Assembly (NCBI GenBank): GCA_005406025.1
Contig: BGZK01000004.1
Coordinates: 930,001 to 994,000, forward strand
Direction of reading: 5' to 3'
Origin: Eumeta japonica
Taxonomy: Eukaryota > Arthropoda > Insecta > Lepidoptera > Psychidae
DNA: 64,000 nucleotides
The translations under genes were made by a program, and so were the position numbers. Positions within the stretch are counted from its first letter, which is position 1. Each line of letters opens with the position of its first letter. Of the stretch, positions 21,965 through 34,675 are shown piece by piece. The notes beneath the pieces were generated by a model. That model was not told the DNA's origin, did no database searches, and saw only the letters and a program-made list of their open reading frames with translations.

Positions 21965-24765
21965 TACAAGAGGGCTTTCAGTAATGCTATACCGTCGAAG
22001 ACTTGAATGTTGATTTACCTTGAGATAGTTTGAGCGTAATAAATATAAGATTTTTCTCACCACCAAGGAAGGTTGAACCATAATTCTGTTATCCCCTTAA
22101 AAGTTTTCTAATCATCCATCCCTTCGTCCAGAGTAGGTATAGATAGCACCCAAATAAATTCACTTACCTCACATAACAGTTACACCTTCAATCTTAATCA
22201 AATGTTTCCATGTTTATATTTGTCTTTTTAATTTTTCACTGTGCAAAAATCAATAGAAATATATACTGAAAATGCTAGTTTAAATGCTGTCTCTCATTTA
22301 TCATAACCTTTTATAGTACATACCTAATATCTGAGAGAGCGAGAATTTTGATAATTAAATTGAGAAATTTGAGATTATGAGGCTTAATATAAGTCGTTGT
22401 CGCAAAAAATGACGCTATTACATTGATGTTGCGTCGTCATCGATTGCATTAAGGTGTCGAATTGATTGATCGTGGTATTATAACAATCACCTACATAAAT
22501 TCTGATTCACTTACATTTCATTTCTTTAATTTTATGACTAAGAATTAGCATAAAATTTTGCTATCACAATGCCCGTAATCTATACTTTCATATTTCGCAA
22601 AGCCGTTAGTCTCAATATGTCTTTGGTACATACAATACTTCGTCAAATATAGTCGTTAAATCTTAATGTAATATGGATAATGCCGTCGGAACTTCGCTTC
22701 TGCCTTGTTGATTTTCGGTCCTAAGCAAACAGATCTAAGTTTTGGTATTGGCCAACACACATTCCCAGCCGCTGGATAATATACATCCGACTCTTCGGTT
22801 CGGAGCAGGTGAATTGTGAAGTAGTAATGTACTTCCGCTATCCTGTACGGCTGATGATTGAAAATCACTCAGGATTAAAGGCTTACGTTTCGAGACCTGC
22901 CGCAAATCTTTCTTTTTAAGTCGTACAACTAAACTAATTGCAACTGAAATATTGTTCAATAACATTGCGACGAAAGCGCATTGAAGTAGACTTAAGAAGA
23001 AAATAATCTTATGTATATTTTTAAGTACGTGTATTTTTTATAAACACAACTATTATTTGTCGTAACTTAAGGGTTTCAAACAATAAAGGGTGCAGGATTT
23101 TTTTTAAATTCTGCAAGTGTGGTCTTACAAAAAAACATTCTTCATTGCGTACTTAAAATTCTTGAATAGAACCAAGTTATCAGTGAATTACTGTTAAATC
23201 AGACTATGAGATTTTAATTTTTTCATATTTAGTGAGTTTTAATCAGATCGATTGTTTCGTGGTTTGGACATCATTTTAAGCCCATTGGGTTTTGGACGTG
23301 GTCAATTAGTGATAGCGGTAATTGTCTGCCCTCAACTTGAATCGGATTAGTGTGGAAGACGAGAGAAATTATACAAAAAAAATTAATACATAAAACTTGT
23401 TGTAAATGTTTATCCTTACTTTTTTACAAATATCTAAAAATGTCACATGCGTCTATTTTTATATTTCACATGTTTAGTAAGCTTTTTTCATACTGATACT
23501 ATTATTCTACAATCCAAATACGACCTCTCTATAAAAGTTGAACTTTTGGAATAATCAATCGAATAGTATGAGCATCCACTGAAGATTTTTTACACGTTTA
23601 GAATATACACGTTCAAGAAATGTTTCGTCTTATCCTTTATGGTGCTGAGGTCATTTAATAATTGTTATTATGTTATGAGCAAATCGAATGAAATCGATAT
23701 ATTTGCCTTAGAGATTGATGTCACATTATTTAAAAATAAACAATATAAAAATTTGAAAGCCTCCGTCGATAAGGTGATAAAGAATTTCAGAAATGTGATA
23801 CCTCCCTGTTTCATAAGTCTTTCCTTTTGCATCGGTATTATCTCTCGATTTTGTATTCGGAATAACAGGTATTTGTTCATATGAATGTCTTGACACATTA
23901 AAATAGCAAAAAAAAAACAGCCAATGTTGCACCATCCAGGTTTCAGGGCATTCGCATACTCACATAATAAGTATACTAGATTACTCGTCGCAAAACAACC
24001 AATTACACACTTCGATATTTTATATAGTCAGCCGGGGCATATAGTATCGTCTATGAGCGTGTGGTGTGTTCTACAATGCTGTAGCCCTTTTGGAAAACAA
24101 CTTTTTCTGATGAACGACAGTCATCGAGTCTGTAAGCTTTTTCAAAAATTACCTTTTAAGTAACTTGAAATTATTTCAAGAGTGATTCTTAAGGATTCGC
24201 GGATGACCAACGATACGGTGACAACATTGTCAAGGCTTTAAATGCTCTGTCATTAGTTAACAACTCGTAACTGATCAATTTATATGCCAATTTAAAAGAT
24301 TGATGTAAATATAAACACTGATAATGTTGATTTTTCATATAGTCTAATAAAAGATAAAAAGTAAATGTATAATCACTAGAGTTTCAGTAATCACACTTTT
24401 TCAGTTAGATTTTTCATCAGTTGAGCCCACTCATTACTTTTTTCATTTTAATTCGGCTTTTATTCTCGTCCACTCCTCGATGGTAATTTGAAACTTATTC
24501 AATATATGAAACTAGGTAAAAGTCACCATTTATGGCATTACACGAAATGTTTACGACTGTGCGTCTTTTTGCATAAAATTTTGTATAGCTTATATACTGC
24601 TTTCCTTATTTAGATAAACTTTGTCAAAGAGCTACAATAGTTGAACCAGCATTTCCTGACAAATATTGCAGTGAACTTACATATGAACAATATAGTTCAT
24701 ATATAGTTCAGCGCTTATATTTCATGTTTGCTCCTACAGCTGATCGGCCTTTGACCTCTTTCGTT
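21965..24765. other. No recognised gene
   Basis: Mostly AT-rich. 22660-22960 has overlapping minus-strand frames of 70 and 76 codons in GC-balanced DNA, and 23924-24163 has a 79-codon plus frame. None resembles a family I recognise and none has clear splice-bounded exon structure. Confidence 0.3.
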
Positions 24766-24769
24766 TGCT

Positions 24770-24910
24770 ATCGATTTTCAGTACAATACTCTCGGCGTCG
24801 TTTGATTTCGCCGCCGACGGCGTCTGACCCTACCGCGTGGCGGCGGCGCGGGCGGTGTATACATGAAAAGGGGTTGTGCGGCTGAGATGGACCGTGACGC
24901 TTAACGCTCT
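24770..24910. other. CpG-rich island
   Basis: GTTTGATTTCGCCGCCGACG and GTGGCGGCGGCGCGGGCGG stand out sharply from AT-rich flanks. No open frame of note. Could be a promoter-proximal or enhancer island of a neighbouring gene. Confidence 0.3.
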
Positions 24911-25249
24911 TACGCTCATGTGTCTAAGTTATTTAATTGCGTGCACGTTATTCCATTATGAATCTATACATTAAACCGAATTTCATTCGAGAAATTAAAG
25001 GAATGAAGGATTAATTGTTTATTTAGAGAATTATTTGATTGGTACATATAGGAATATGTGAGGTTGGTTTAATCATAGACTACAAACAATACACACGTGT
25101 AATTGGTTGATAATTGGCAAGACCTTAGGTATTTTATGGTGTTCATATTAACCACATCATAGTCCACCACATTTTCTCGTTAATTGCAAATACATACTTT
25201 ATGCTGTCAAGATGGTATCATTTGTTTTATTTAATTTTGAAGAGAAATT

Positions 25250-25345
25250 CCCTTAATGCGCCTTGCGGGATGTGTGAGTTGGTAGAAATCATCACATAAC
25301 GGCGTTAGGTCCCCTCTATTTGACTCTGAGTAACTTTCTCTTTTT
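25250..25345 (+). repeat. LINE 3'-end fragment, copy 1 of 3
   Basis: CCTTGCGGGATGTGTGAGTT followed by GGTAGAAATCATCACATAAC, GGCGTTAGGTCC and a pyrimidine-rich run matches the segments at 26085-26174 and 29765-29850. The shared core is TTGCGG...GTTGACTGGTAGAAATCGTAACATAACG. Lepidopteran LINEs end with a similar GAGTTGACTGGTAGA... block, so these look like 3' UTR remnants of one family. Confidence 0.5.
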
Positions 25346-25859
25346 CTTTCTTTTGGTGTTTTTTTCTAATACATGTTAGTTAATTGAGCAATGTGGGACG
25401 AAACCCGCACTATGTATAGCACTGGATTTGTTAGCTCCGTGCATAGATTCATAGCGATCTTTCTGCTCTTTTTCATAGTCATAATTTACATTTCACTCTT
25501 ATTATCTAATTTTCATTAAATGAATATTTTTTTTTAGAAATTTAAATGAAACTTTTTGATTTGATTGCGTCTTTTACATCATACACATTTAGGGAGTAAC
25601 AGAAAATAAAAAAAATATCCAGAATTTATTTATGATTTACGTTCGAAGTTGAGACAATAGCCTAAGATATTTTTTTTCATTCAATTTTCGTAATACTCGT
25701 TTCATACATTGAAAAGTAATATTTTATTAATAGAATTTTTATCAAATCATCGTTTTAAAATTCGACAAATAAAACGGTCCCATTAAAGTGGCAAACTAAA
25801 ACCATCATAGGATTATCAACGATATGGTCGTTCTTAATTGAACTATGGAATGGCGTTGC

Positions 25860-25990
25860 ATTTTAGACGCGCCGCCCGCCCGCCCGCTCGCTCGTCCGTC
25901 CGTCCGAGTCCGCCGCGGACGCCGCATCGCGTTCACAATCAGGGTCCGGTCGCTGTTGCAGTGCGCTAATTAACAATTCGCACAGTCAAA
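25860..25990. other. CpG-rich island with CCGCCCG/TCCG repeats
   Basis: A run of CCGCCCGCCCGCCCGCTCG followed by CTCGTCCGTCCGTCCGAGTC forms short tandem pyrimidine-rich repeats, then CCGCGGACGCCGCATCGCG. A conserved-looking GTGCGCTAATTAACAATTC with a homeodomain core follows. No coding signal. Possibly regulatory. Confidence 0.3.
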
Positions 25991-26084
25991 GCTAAAATTG
26001 TTAAAGGCGCGTTTTCAGTTAGTCTATTTCTAATACGAAGAATAAAAATAGAGAATGGAATTTGTTGCTTTTTGATTGAATGAT

Positions 26085-26174
26085 AACTTGCGGTAGTTGA
26101 CTGGTAGAAATCGTAACATAACGCTGTCTTCAAGTAACTTTATCTCTCTCTCTCTCTCTTTCTATCTCTCTTCC
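26085..26174 (+). repeat. LINE 3'-end fragment, copy 2 of 3, ending in (TC)n
   Basis: TTGCGGTAGTTGACTGGTAG then AAATCGTAACATAACGCTG matches copies at 25250 and 29765. It is followed by a CT-rich microsatellite at 26141-26174. Confidence 0.55.
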
Positions 26175-26899
26175 TTAAAATGTATAATATAGTATTTTCT
26201 TGTATAATTTATAAAGAAAACACTAATTATTAATTTTAAATTACTTTTATAAAGCTAGACGTTGCCAGCCTGCTTGGCTGAGCATAAATTAAGATTTACA
26301 ACATAACGTTTTTTTTTATGTTTCATAAAAGACGAACAAATTCGTGAAACGAAGTAGTGCGTCTTTCATTCGGTCGAACCCGCTGACAAGTTCTGTTGCC
26401 GATGCCAGTAACAGTTGCGGCCCCACTGCGGGCTCCGGTACCGGTTTCTCTCTCATTGTCAATAGCGGTCTTGTTGCCTATCTTACTTCTTCCTTGAACG
26501 TTGATGTTAGTGATAACAAATTACTTTTCTATTGGTATTTTTTATATGTTAAAGTATTTGAGGGCATAATCTGTCTCTATGCAAAATTTGCTTACAATCC
26601 GTTTATCCGGTAGCGGATGTTTAAAAAACCAACGTCCAAACAAACATATTTTTACACTTGTATTTTAAATAACTTAAAACACAGAAGAATCAAAATCCCA
26701 CATCGATACGTTCAATAGTTCTGAATTGATGGTCGAACAAAGGAAAACCGTTTTAATTTCATATTCATTTTTTATTAACTTAGTTAGATGAAAAAACTTT
26801 AAATAAAGATACAGAGTTGGTATGGTCTTTTTACTGACATTCCTGTCACGACTACCGATTATTACTACAACTACTACTTATCTCCCGTTCTTGCCGAAT

Positions 26900-28400
26900 G
26901 ATTACTGAAAAAAAAATCCAATATGTATTCCAATCCAAAATCCAATATGCAAAAAAATTCCAATTCAGAATTAAATACATGAGTTCTGAAGGAGTTATCA
27001 AAAAACTTAAATCATTAGGCTGAAGAGGACTCCTGAACTTCATGGTCCTCAATTACGATGGTAAATTCCCTTTATAGATAGTATTGCGCCACACTTGGCG
27101 TGTTTTTTTAATAGGTGTCTAGATGAAGGCGTTTTTCCCGATTTAATGAAATAAAGTAATTCCATGTTTCAAAGGTGATGATAGTGCATCAAACCTCAAT
27201 AACTTAGCCCCACTTAGGATTTCTTTCGAAAAATTAGTCATAAATCACTTGTCAGTACATTTTTGGAGTACTAAATTAATGGCCAATTAACAGTTTGTTT
27301 TAGCCAAAGAAGCTCGACAATCACGAGCTAGTGCAATATATTTTTGAAGCCTGGATTCATGAGATACAATTAGCGTATTTTGCGATTTCCCCAAGGTACT
27401 CGATTGTGTTTATGATGAAACTCTGAGAAACTACGTGACTATGGAACAACAGACCAGGTACTCAGCTTTCTGAAATCGTATTTGAGTAACAGAATTTAAA
27501 GGGTTTCTGTCAATCGCGTGATCTCATCTGGATATGTAGCCTACATGGGTGTACCACAGAGACCAATTCTTGTTCCTTTTCTTTTTTTTAGCTTATATAA
27601 ATGACTTTAGACCATGTAGAGATCTAGCCTTGTTAAGGATGTTCATGAAATTGTACTGTTGCAGATCACACTTCTTGTTATTCAAAGTCAAAAGACAAAA
27701 GCCTCCTTATGACGATGAAAAACAATGCTATCTCTAAGGTAGAGAAATGGTTTACTGCAAATAACCTACTTCTTAATGAAATGGAAGTAAAATCTTTAAG
27801 ATTCTCACTTTCAAAAGTAAGACGTGGATCTCGAACTATTTCAATATGAAATTTATCAGACATCGAGACTGCTAGATTAGTTTATTTTGGCCGTTTCGAC
27901 AGCATGATGTTGTATGACATCTTGCTATAAGAACATGCTGGGCATGCCTCGGATATTCTTGTAATTTTCGTGCTCCTGAAGCGAGCCGTTTGCATAATTT
28001 ACAAGCTCGGCCGTTGTTATCTCTTAAAAGTAAGTTCAAGGAAATTGGTATCTTAACTCTGATACCCCATTATTATACCAAAATTTATGATATGTAAAAA
28101 AAATTAAAATGTATAAAAGAAATAGTGGTCGATACATCAGAAGTAAAAATAAAGTGTTTACATGTTACTCGACTGTGCAAAACAATAAATTAATTTAAAG
28201 AGCTCTGTATGTGCATGTTCCGTAGGGCCTCTGTTGAAATACGAAATTTATCCTTATATAATTTTAATAGTATTATTAAACAATGACTTATTAAAAAAAG
28301 ATATTATACAAATTTCAAACATTTATATGTTCATAGGCATAAGCGGTTCGACTTCTTATCACACTGGTTCGTTCATCAATGTCTTTATATTTGTTTTGTT
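26900..28400 (+). pseudogene. LINE (CR1/Jockey-type) reverse transcriptase relic
   Basis: The plus strand in shifting frames gives a pre-RT stretch, FKGDDSASNLNNLAPLRISF, EKLVINHLSVHF, VFCDFPKVLDCVYDETLRN, TWVYHRDQ...AYIND (27541-27600), then, after the damaged catalytic region, SKFKEIGILTLIPHYYTKIY (about 28030) and VEIRNLSLYNFNSIIKQ (about 28235). This is the same family as the minus-strand LINE at 17.4-18.6 kb and covers more of its 5' side, but it is much more diverged. FADD is not preserved. A clear 3' tail was not identified after 28400. Confidence 0.7.
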
Positions 28401-28599
28401 TATGCACGATTCAAATTAGAAAAAAGTTACCTTTAAATTGTTTGCTCTTTCTTTTTGTAGGAATACTGCCTACCGAATGAGTGGTAAAATGTAGAGTTGC
28501 AAAAAAATTCGACTTATTTCAAGTGTTATTTTATAGCCTATGAAAAATAGACATTTCGAATTTGAATTTGCAATATGATATGTGAATATTTCGCAAGCA

Positions 28600-28870
28600 T
28601 CACGATGAGCCTTTTTCGTAATGAAAATCGCTCGACAAACACTATTCAGGGAAAATCTCGCCGCGGTCTCCGCGGTTGCGTAACCTTTCAGGGCTTGACC
28701 CGATAAAAAGGCGAAGTCGACGCCCGCCAGGAATGTAATAAATACTTTGGTACAAATGCCCTCGACTAAGCCCTAGCCTCCCTCGCTGGGATCGAATGAA
28801 AAAGGGCATCTCCAGCGGACATATTGTATTTTAATCCCTTTTCACAACTAGCTAAACCCTCCTAGGTTAC
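28600..28870. other. GC-balanced CpG-retaining island
   Basis: ATCTCGCCGCGGTCTCCGCG, CCCGATAAAAAGGCGAAGTC and CCTCCCTCGCTGGGATCGAA lie in an otherwise AT-rich setting. No reading frame and no repeat match seen. Possibly conserved noncoding DNA. Confidence 0.25.
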
Positions 28871-29764
28871 GCATTGGCTGTTTTCGTTAATGAAATAAAA
28901 ACTTTAGAACTCGCTTAATCGTTCAAATCACTATCTCTTCTTCGCAAGGATTCTCAATTGAAAATAAGTACATAAATTGTGCATATCACTATTCAGCCAA
29001 AAGATTTCGCACGACAGACATGTCCGATTTTAATAAATTTCCATTTTGATAGTAATTGCTAACAGTACCACCTACATAAAATTACTGAGACTATTTTCTA
29101 CATCCTTTCAGCGAGGTATCGAACTTGACACTTAAATTTGAGCTCGAATGGTTGAGTATATAAACACACAGATTAACATTGCTTTACATAAAAAAAATCA
29201 ATATAGGACGATTGTTTGAAAAACTGTATTTATCAAAGGCTAAACGGGATAATATTCCACACCACGGACGCCATCTGTACATTATTGCGGCCTAGAATTT
29301 TGATCCTAAGTCTCCCTACAGGCATAATTCAAAGACCTCAACTAGAGTTAATAATTTGATGTTTGTAGTTGTTCTTACCCTATAAGAATTTCTTATTCAA
29401 CTATTCAATTTTATGTTTATAGTTATTCTTACATTAAGGACTTTTTTTATACAAATTCCTTGAAAATTTTACACATATGTATTGTTGTGCTTATGTATAA
29501 GCGTACGTTTGTAAATTTGAACCTAAATTTAATTCTCGCAAAATCGACGAAAGCATCAATCTTCTGATCTGTTTGAATGTGTGAGATTTTGTTGGATTCG
29601 TTTCTATCTTTATGGTTATATAAAAACACATTATGAACTAAGATTACCAGTTAAATGCGTGTCAGGTGTGTGGTCCTGTACTGTACTCCCTTACTTGTAA
29701 CGCCTATTCATTAGAAGCGTCTTAACGTGGTTAAATACTAACCCTGTACATCATCGAAACGAAG

Positions 29765-29850
29765 TTCTTCCTTGCGGTAAAAGTTGACTGGTTCAAATCG
29801 TAACATAACGAAAAAGAATTACACCCCCTTCTCTCTTTCTCTCTTAAAAT
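29765..29850 (+). repeat. LINE 3'-end fragment, copy 3 of 3
   Basis: CCTTGCGGTAAAAGTTGACT then GGTTCAAATCGTAACATAAC, followed by a CT-rich run. Same family as 25250 and 26085. Upstream 29690-29760 may be worn coding end of the same LINE. Confidence 0.5.
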
Positions 29851-29919
29851 TCCTCATTTAACATGTTTATTTATAAACTTTACACCGATATCAATACTAC
29901 CGACAATTGGTAATTTTTT

Positions 29920-31415
29920 TTAAAAACTGCTCGTAAATCAACAACGTATTTTCGTATCAATAATTTGATAAACGTTAAACAGTTTGGATTTACAAAGGGT
30001 AGCTCACCAACCGAACCCGGTTTTGAGTTTATTCAACAGATTTTTGTTGCCTGGGAGTAGTCCCGAAACAGAATCGGTGTTTTAGTGATTTATCCATTGC
30101 ATTTTATTACCTTCATCATGACACATTAATCAGAAAACTACGTCATTACGACGTCAAGGGTCGATCATTTGGACTTATGGAGTCATATTTGAGTAGCAGA
30201 GTTCGGAGTGTTGATATTATAGGTGAAAAGTCATCGGTAACTGTAGTCAATATGAGTGTACCACTAGGTTCAATTTTTGGAACATTTCTATTCCTGAATT
30301 ATAGTAATGATCTACCACACCTTGTAAAGGAGGCGCATGGAATTGTACTGTTTGCTGATGACACTGCCTTATTTTTTAAGGATAATAGTCAAGAACCAGA
30401 TTTTAAGGAAGCAAACAGAACTACCCAAGAAGCTGTTGAGTGATTTACAGTTAACGATATTTTGCTCAATGAGAACAAAGCAAAAATAATTAAATTTTCA
30501 TTGTCTAATACTAAATTGGTCGAAAAAAACGTAGTAGTCAGGCGCGAGATACTGGATATTGTGAACACGACCCTATTTCTTGGTGTTAGTTTAGATACTA
30601 AATCACAGTAGAATTTCCATGTAACGGAATAGACGGAAAAGATTATTTCTGCAGCATATGCAGTCGAAGGAATTCGGCGGCTTACACTAAAAGCACTGAG
30701 AGATTAGTTTATTTTAGTTCCTTTCATAGTCTCTTGACTTATGGAGTTTTATTATGGGGTTGTGGAGCCGATATAAACACATTTTTTGTGCTGCAGAAGC
30801 AAACTATTGGTGCCATTTATAACTTAAAATCAACAGGATCTTTCAGAGAAAAATTTAAAGAAATTAATATTTTAACTGAACCCTCACAATACATAAACGT
30901 AAACCAGGTATATGTCAAAAGAAATATAAAATCGTTTCAAAAAATGACTGACGTATATAGTATTTATACTAGACCTACGAGTTAGAATGACCTTGCTGTT
31001 CATAAAACGAAATTCAGCAAAGTTGGCTTGAAAATTATTTAAGGGACAATATGTGCGCTTTTATAATAAGGTGTCAGTTTAATTTCAAAAATTTTCCATT
31101 TCACGAATACAAAAATTTTCATTTAAAAAAGTTATATGATAAGGGCTATTCCATATCTGAATATATTAAAGAAAAACAAAACCGTGGGATTGAACTGTTC
31201 GGATATCAGGTTGCTTTGCGTAATTTTCAAAGTTTGTGCTAGATTTATTGGCTAATCTTTAAGCAAAAACAGCAAACCTTGAGTTTCTTGCCTATTCTTC
31301 TCAAGGTGGATCAGTATATGGAATGGGTGCTAATGTTAATATCAATAGAATACAATAATGACGTATTTTAAAATGTAATTTTATTACCTATGAAATAAAG
31401 ATATTTTTGTTTTGA
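29920..31415 (+). pseudogene. LINE (CR1/Jockey-type), 3' half with intact FADD motif and tail
   Basis: The plus strand reads NVKQFGFTKGSS (about 29970), a KAFDCV-type block in shifted frame, then the 88-codon frame 30177-30443 with MESYLSSRVRSVDIIGEKSS and a GVPQG-equivalent reading VPLGSIFGTFLFLNYSNDLP. VLFADDTALFF, the RT catalytic motif, is preserved (about 30345). Downstream are LTYGVLLWGCGADINTFFVL (30732-30790), KFKEINILTE and FHLKKLYDKGYSISEYIKEK. The element ends near 31410 with GAAATAAAGATATTTTTG. Stops and frameshifts between blocks make it non-functional despite the intact catalytic motif. It is 5'-truncated like its relatives. Confidence 0.85.
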
Positions 31416-31531
31416 TAAAACTTATAATTCACTATGTCATACCTAATATTTAATAAACGAATATTTTTCCCAAAATATTAAATGGAACTCTTTGATTTTA
31501 TCCTTACTTTGCCTGATTTACATTGAAAAGA

Positions 31532-31960
31532 ACACGTGTGGCACTCGGTGACTGTTGCGGTAAAGCTATTGCATAGTATTTTTTATCAACTTACGCAATT
31601 ATAATTATTTATTTATTTTATTAATGCAGTATCTTTTTTGAGGAGGTGCCCTAACGCCGAAACTCTAAGCAGGCATGAGTCACCAGATTGTGAGGCGAAG
31701 AGGGGGATTACGCATGCGCAGTAACCCCGATACAACCAATGCCACCTAGAGGCGAGTTGCTGAACTAAAGAGAAAAGCGTGATATTTCAAAAAAGTCGTT
31801 AAATGTTCTGTTATTCATCGATAGATGGCAAAAGTAAAAAGTATCACCGCTGTGCCGGTCGGAGTGGGGGGTGTTAGGTTATTTTCGTTACGGAATTTCT
31901 GGATTCGGTCTCCACGCTCAAGGCCCGCGATAGAAGCTTTGCAATAGCTTAAAAACTTCG
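31532..31960 (+). mobile_element. Non-autonomous element, copy 1
   Basis: Its first ~100 bases (ACGTGTGGCACTCGGTGACT, GCGGTAAAGCTATTGCATAG, TTTTTTATCAACTTA) and last ~110 bases (GGTCGGAGTGGGGGGTGTTA, TTCGTTACGGAATTTCTGGA, CTCAAGGCCCGCGATAGAAG) recur at 45252-45355 and 45690-45800, while the middles differ completely. Both ends contain a GCTATTGxATAGC near-palindrome in inverted relation. The conserved ends around replaceable interiors are typical of a non-autonomous DNA element family or a Helitron-like carrier. Confidence 0.6.
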
Positions 31961-32479
31961 TTCCTAACGAAGGTCCCCTGACCACGCATTTGTTTTTTTT
32001 TTATAACAAAACTAGCTATTAGCCGTGTATTTGCCTATGTGAACATATAATGTATCCCTGTAGTTTTTATGTGTAAAGTGATCTCTTTATCGATTTGCTG
32101 CACAATTCAATACCAGTACCGTTCGCGATTCCAATTTGTTCCACTCGGGATTAATGTTCAAAAATCATTTCTTAATGTATGGTCTTTGTAAAACATTGAA
32201 TTGTGATACTCAAAGTCGTACTGTCCATGAATAATTATTGTATATAGTTCAATAAATCAAATTTTATGTTTGTAATGTGAACTCTAAAATTTAAGTTACA
32301 GGTTACATTGCCTATATTATAAAAGGAAGGCTTGTCTAAAATTTCTAAGCCCGTCAGGCTGAGTCATTCGACCATTTTCTCCTTTGATGTACTTCAAATA
32401 TATTTCAAAACGGTATTGTTGTCTTTATAAAAAAAAAAAAACATTATTTCTCGTTCTATTGAAGTCCATTCCCTAATTC

Positions 32480-32800
32480 CATTACAGGTGTACACATTCC
32501 GAAATGGAGCACGCAGTCCGCGGGCCGAATTCCCGATTACACGCGTATCCCGATCGTCGTAACATCAATTTTGATTAATTCGTTTCATTCATTTCTCGAT
32601 TACATAACGAATCGGCATCGGTAGGTTTTGAGGGCTGCGCCGCGCGCGCGCTTTCTATAAATATGGAAAATCCTTCCCGGCGCGGGACCCTGAACGTAGA
32701 GCGCACGAGAGTTAAGAGAAACCATCGGTGTTATACGTATACATCGGTGTTATATCGGTGTTATACATATACGTTTTCAATTACTTAAGATCCGACATAT
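32480..32800 (+). promoter_or_regulatory. CpG island with TATA box and short tandem repeats
   Basis: A GC-rich block (GCGCCGCGCGCGCGCTTTC) runs straight into TATAAATA (32656-32663), followed 30 bases on by CCCGGCGCGGGACCCTGAAC. About 60 bases further are three copies of a (CA)TCGGTGTTATA unit (32723, 32742, 32755). The arrangement resembles a core promoter on the plus strand, but no initiator, transcript or coding sequence could be linked. 32570-32640 has several homeodomain-type cores (GATTAATTCG). Confidence 0.3.
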
Positions 32801-34590
32801 TTAAGAGTGAAAGAAGATAATGTGAGATATAGAACTTATATCGTAATTGAGTACCATCTGTCATTTGACTTTATAAATGGGGAGGGAACTTTAGGAATCA
32901 CAAAGAAATATGGTTCAAAGGTAATTTGAGTTATCGAGGGAGAGAAGCGATTCGAACTTCAAAATAATAATCTTATATTATTATAATTTTATTATTCCGA
33001 TATTGGGTTTATAATATACAAGTGAAATAAAAAGATTTATTAATAAGCTGTAAAATGACTATTATTAAAAGAATTCGAGATTCGCAAGAGTAAAATACAA
33101 AATAACAGTAAAGGGATTCAAAATAAAATATCAAGATATGTTCAAAGACAAAGGAAGGAAGTAAACGAATTGGATATGCATTATTTTTTGCAAAATGATG
33201 CAAACCCTCTGTAGATTAATTTAATTCTTTAGTAATAAATAGTCACGAAAATATTTATGTTGATTTTATGAAATGACCTCTATAAAAGCATTTAAGTTTT
33301 CGCGCAAAAACACTAGCTGCCATTTTACAATGGTTTGTGATATTGTTAGATATTCAACCACTGTCAATTGTGAACTACGTCCAGTGCATGCCTTGAATTT
33401 TGTAAAGAAGGAAACATGACAAACGAGAGATACAGGTATCGTCAAGGCTTAGGGGCGCTCCGTGAAAGTGGTGGGGTCGATTGGCGCGTGCGCGTCTGGA
33501 GTGAGGGAGCGCGCGCAACCAGAAACAGCTGTGCCGGTTGCTTTTCCGTCGCTCCCCACCCGCCCTGCTAAACGGACACAGACAACGACTACAAGCTGCG
33601 CATTCATAAGTCGTGATGATACATGCACGATCGATATTCACTGTATAACGATATCACATAGGAATTTATTATGGCAGCTACCGTTTTATTTTCTTGTAAT
33701 ACCTCTGAATATTTTAAAAGAAATATAAAATTTATTTAATTTTTATGCATTAAAATTAACAAACTTGAATTGTTTAAAACGATAATTACTTTATTTACGC
33801 ATTTTTAGTCTCTTTCGCACGCACAGTAAAATACCTCGTAATCGATTTGATGTAATCGGAATTAACTGATATTACGTATTTATAATATTTTTCTACAAAA
33901 CAAATCATTCTGTGGACAGAAGTAAGTATTTCTACTAGTCATTCCGCATCTTAATAGAAATAATGTTTTAAGGGCATGAGACACTGACGATCACGAAGCA
34001 TCAAAATCTTTACAGTTCTTTCGTTTGAGGTTGTGTCAGATTTTATTTGCCTCACTGCTGAAGCGTACCCGGCCACAGTCTTTTTATTTCAGCTTGAGGA
34101 TCTCGAAGTTTTCTAAGTATTCCACGCAAGCCCATTTCGGATTGAGAGTTGCATTTAATTCAGTACATTTTACATATTAACGATAATGTACGTAGATACC
34201 TACTCATAATACGACTACATAGAAGCAATCGTATCTAATGATCTACAAACTTGTTCTGTAGGCAAAATAGCATACTGGTCTATTACATTAAAACAAGACT
34301 GAATAGAGCAATTTCTATTTTGGAAGAGCAAGAAGGAGTTAGATACACAAGTGAAAGAAATAGAGTCGACAGACATGAAAGAGATGCCATTGATCGCATA
34401 ATTGAGTCTGGCGGTATATTAAATACGCCATCATGGTATTATTACACTCATTTCTCGCTAATAGGATATCGTACATGATTCCATCGACTCCAGTCACTTT
34501 TCTAGAATAAACATAATAATTTGGCTACCCTCTTTATTGAATGTTGTATCTATGGGACTCCAAACCGATCTCATTAAGGGGTAGGCATAG
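32800..34590. other. No recognised gene; GC-rich patch at 33430-33610
   Basis: 33430-33610 is GC-rich (TTGGCGCGTGCGCGTCTGGA, TCCCCACCCGCCCTGCTAA) with open frames of 88 codons on both strands that overlap each other. Neither looks like a known protein. 34251-34478 holds a 75-codon frame with a charged stretch but no recognisable motif. The remainder is AT-rich. Confidence 0.3.
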
Positions 34591-34675
34591 ATGCGGGAGG
34601 GGGAAGGGTAGGCGAAGGAGGGAGAGGGGCAGCTATAGACGCCAGAGAGGGGATACAGAGAGGAGAGAGGGCCCG
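34591..34675 (+). repeat. Purine-rich (GGGA/GGAG) tract
   Basis: About 85 bases are almost entirely purine on the plus strand (GCGGGAGGGGGAAGGGTAGG and GAGAGGAGAGAGGGCCC). Such mirror-type tracts can form triplex or H-DNA. No gene is implied. Confidence 0.5.

Noticed and set aside
26344..26613. 89-codon plus frame with serine-rich start
   Set aside because: Begins at a non-ATG codon, shifts to AT-driven hydrophobic text midway, no motif.
33375..33728. 88-codon frames on both strands
   Set aside because: Mutually overlapping in GC-rich DNA, which lengthens chance frames; no family recognised.
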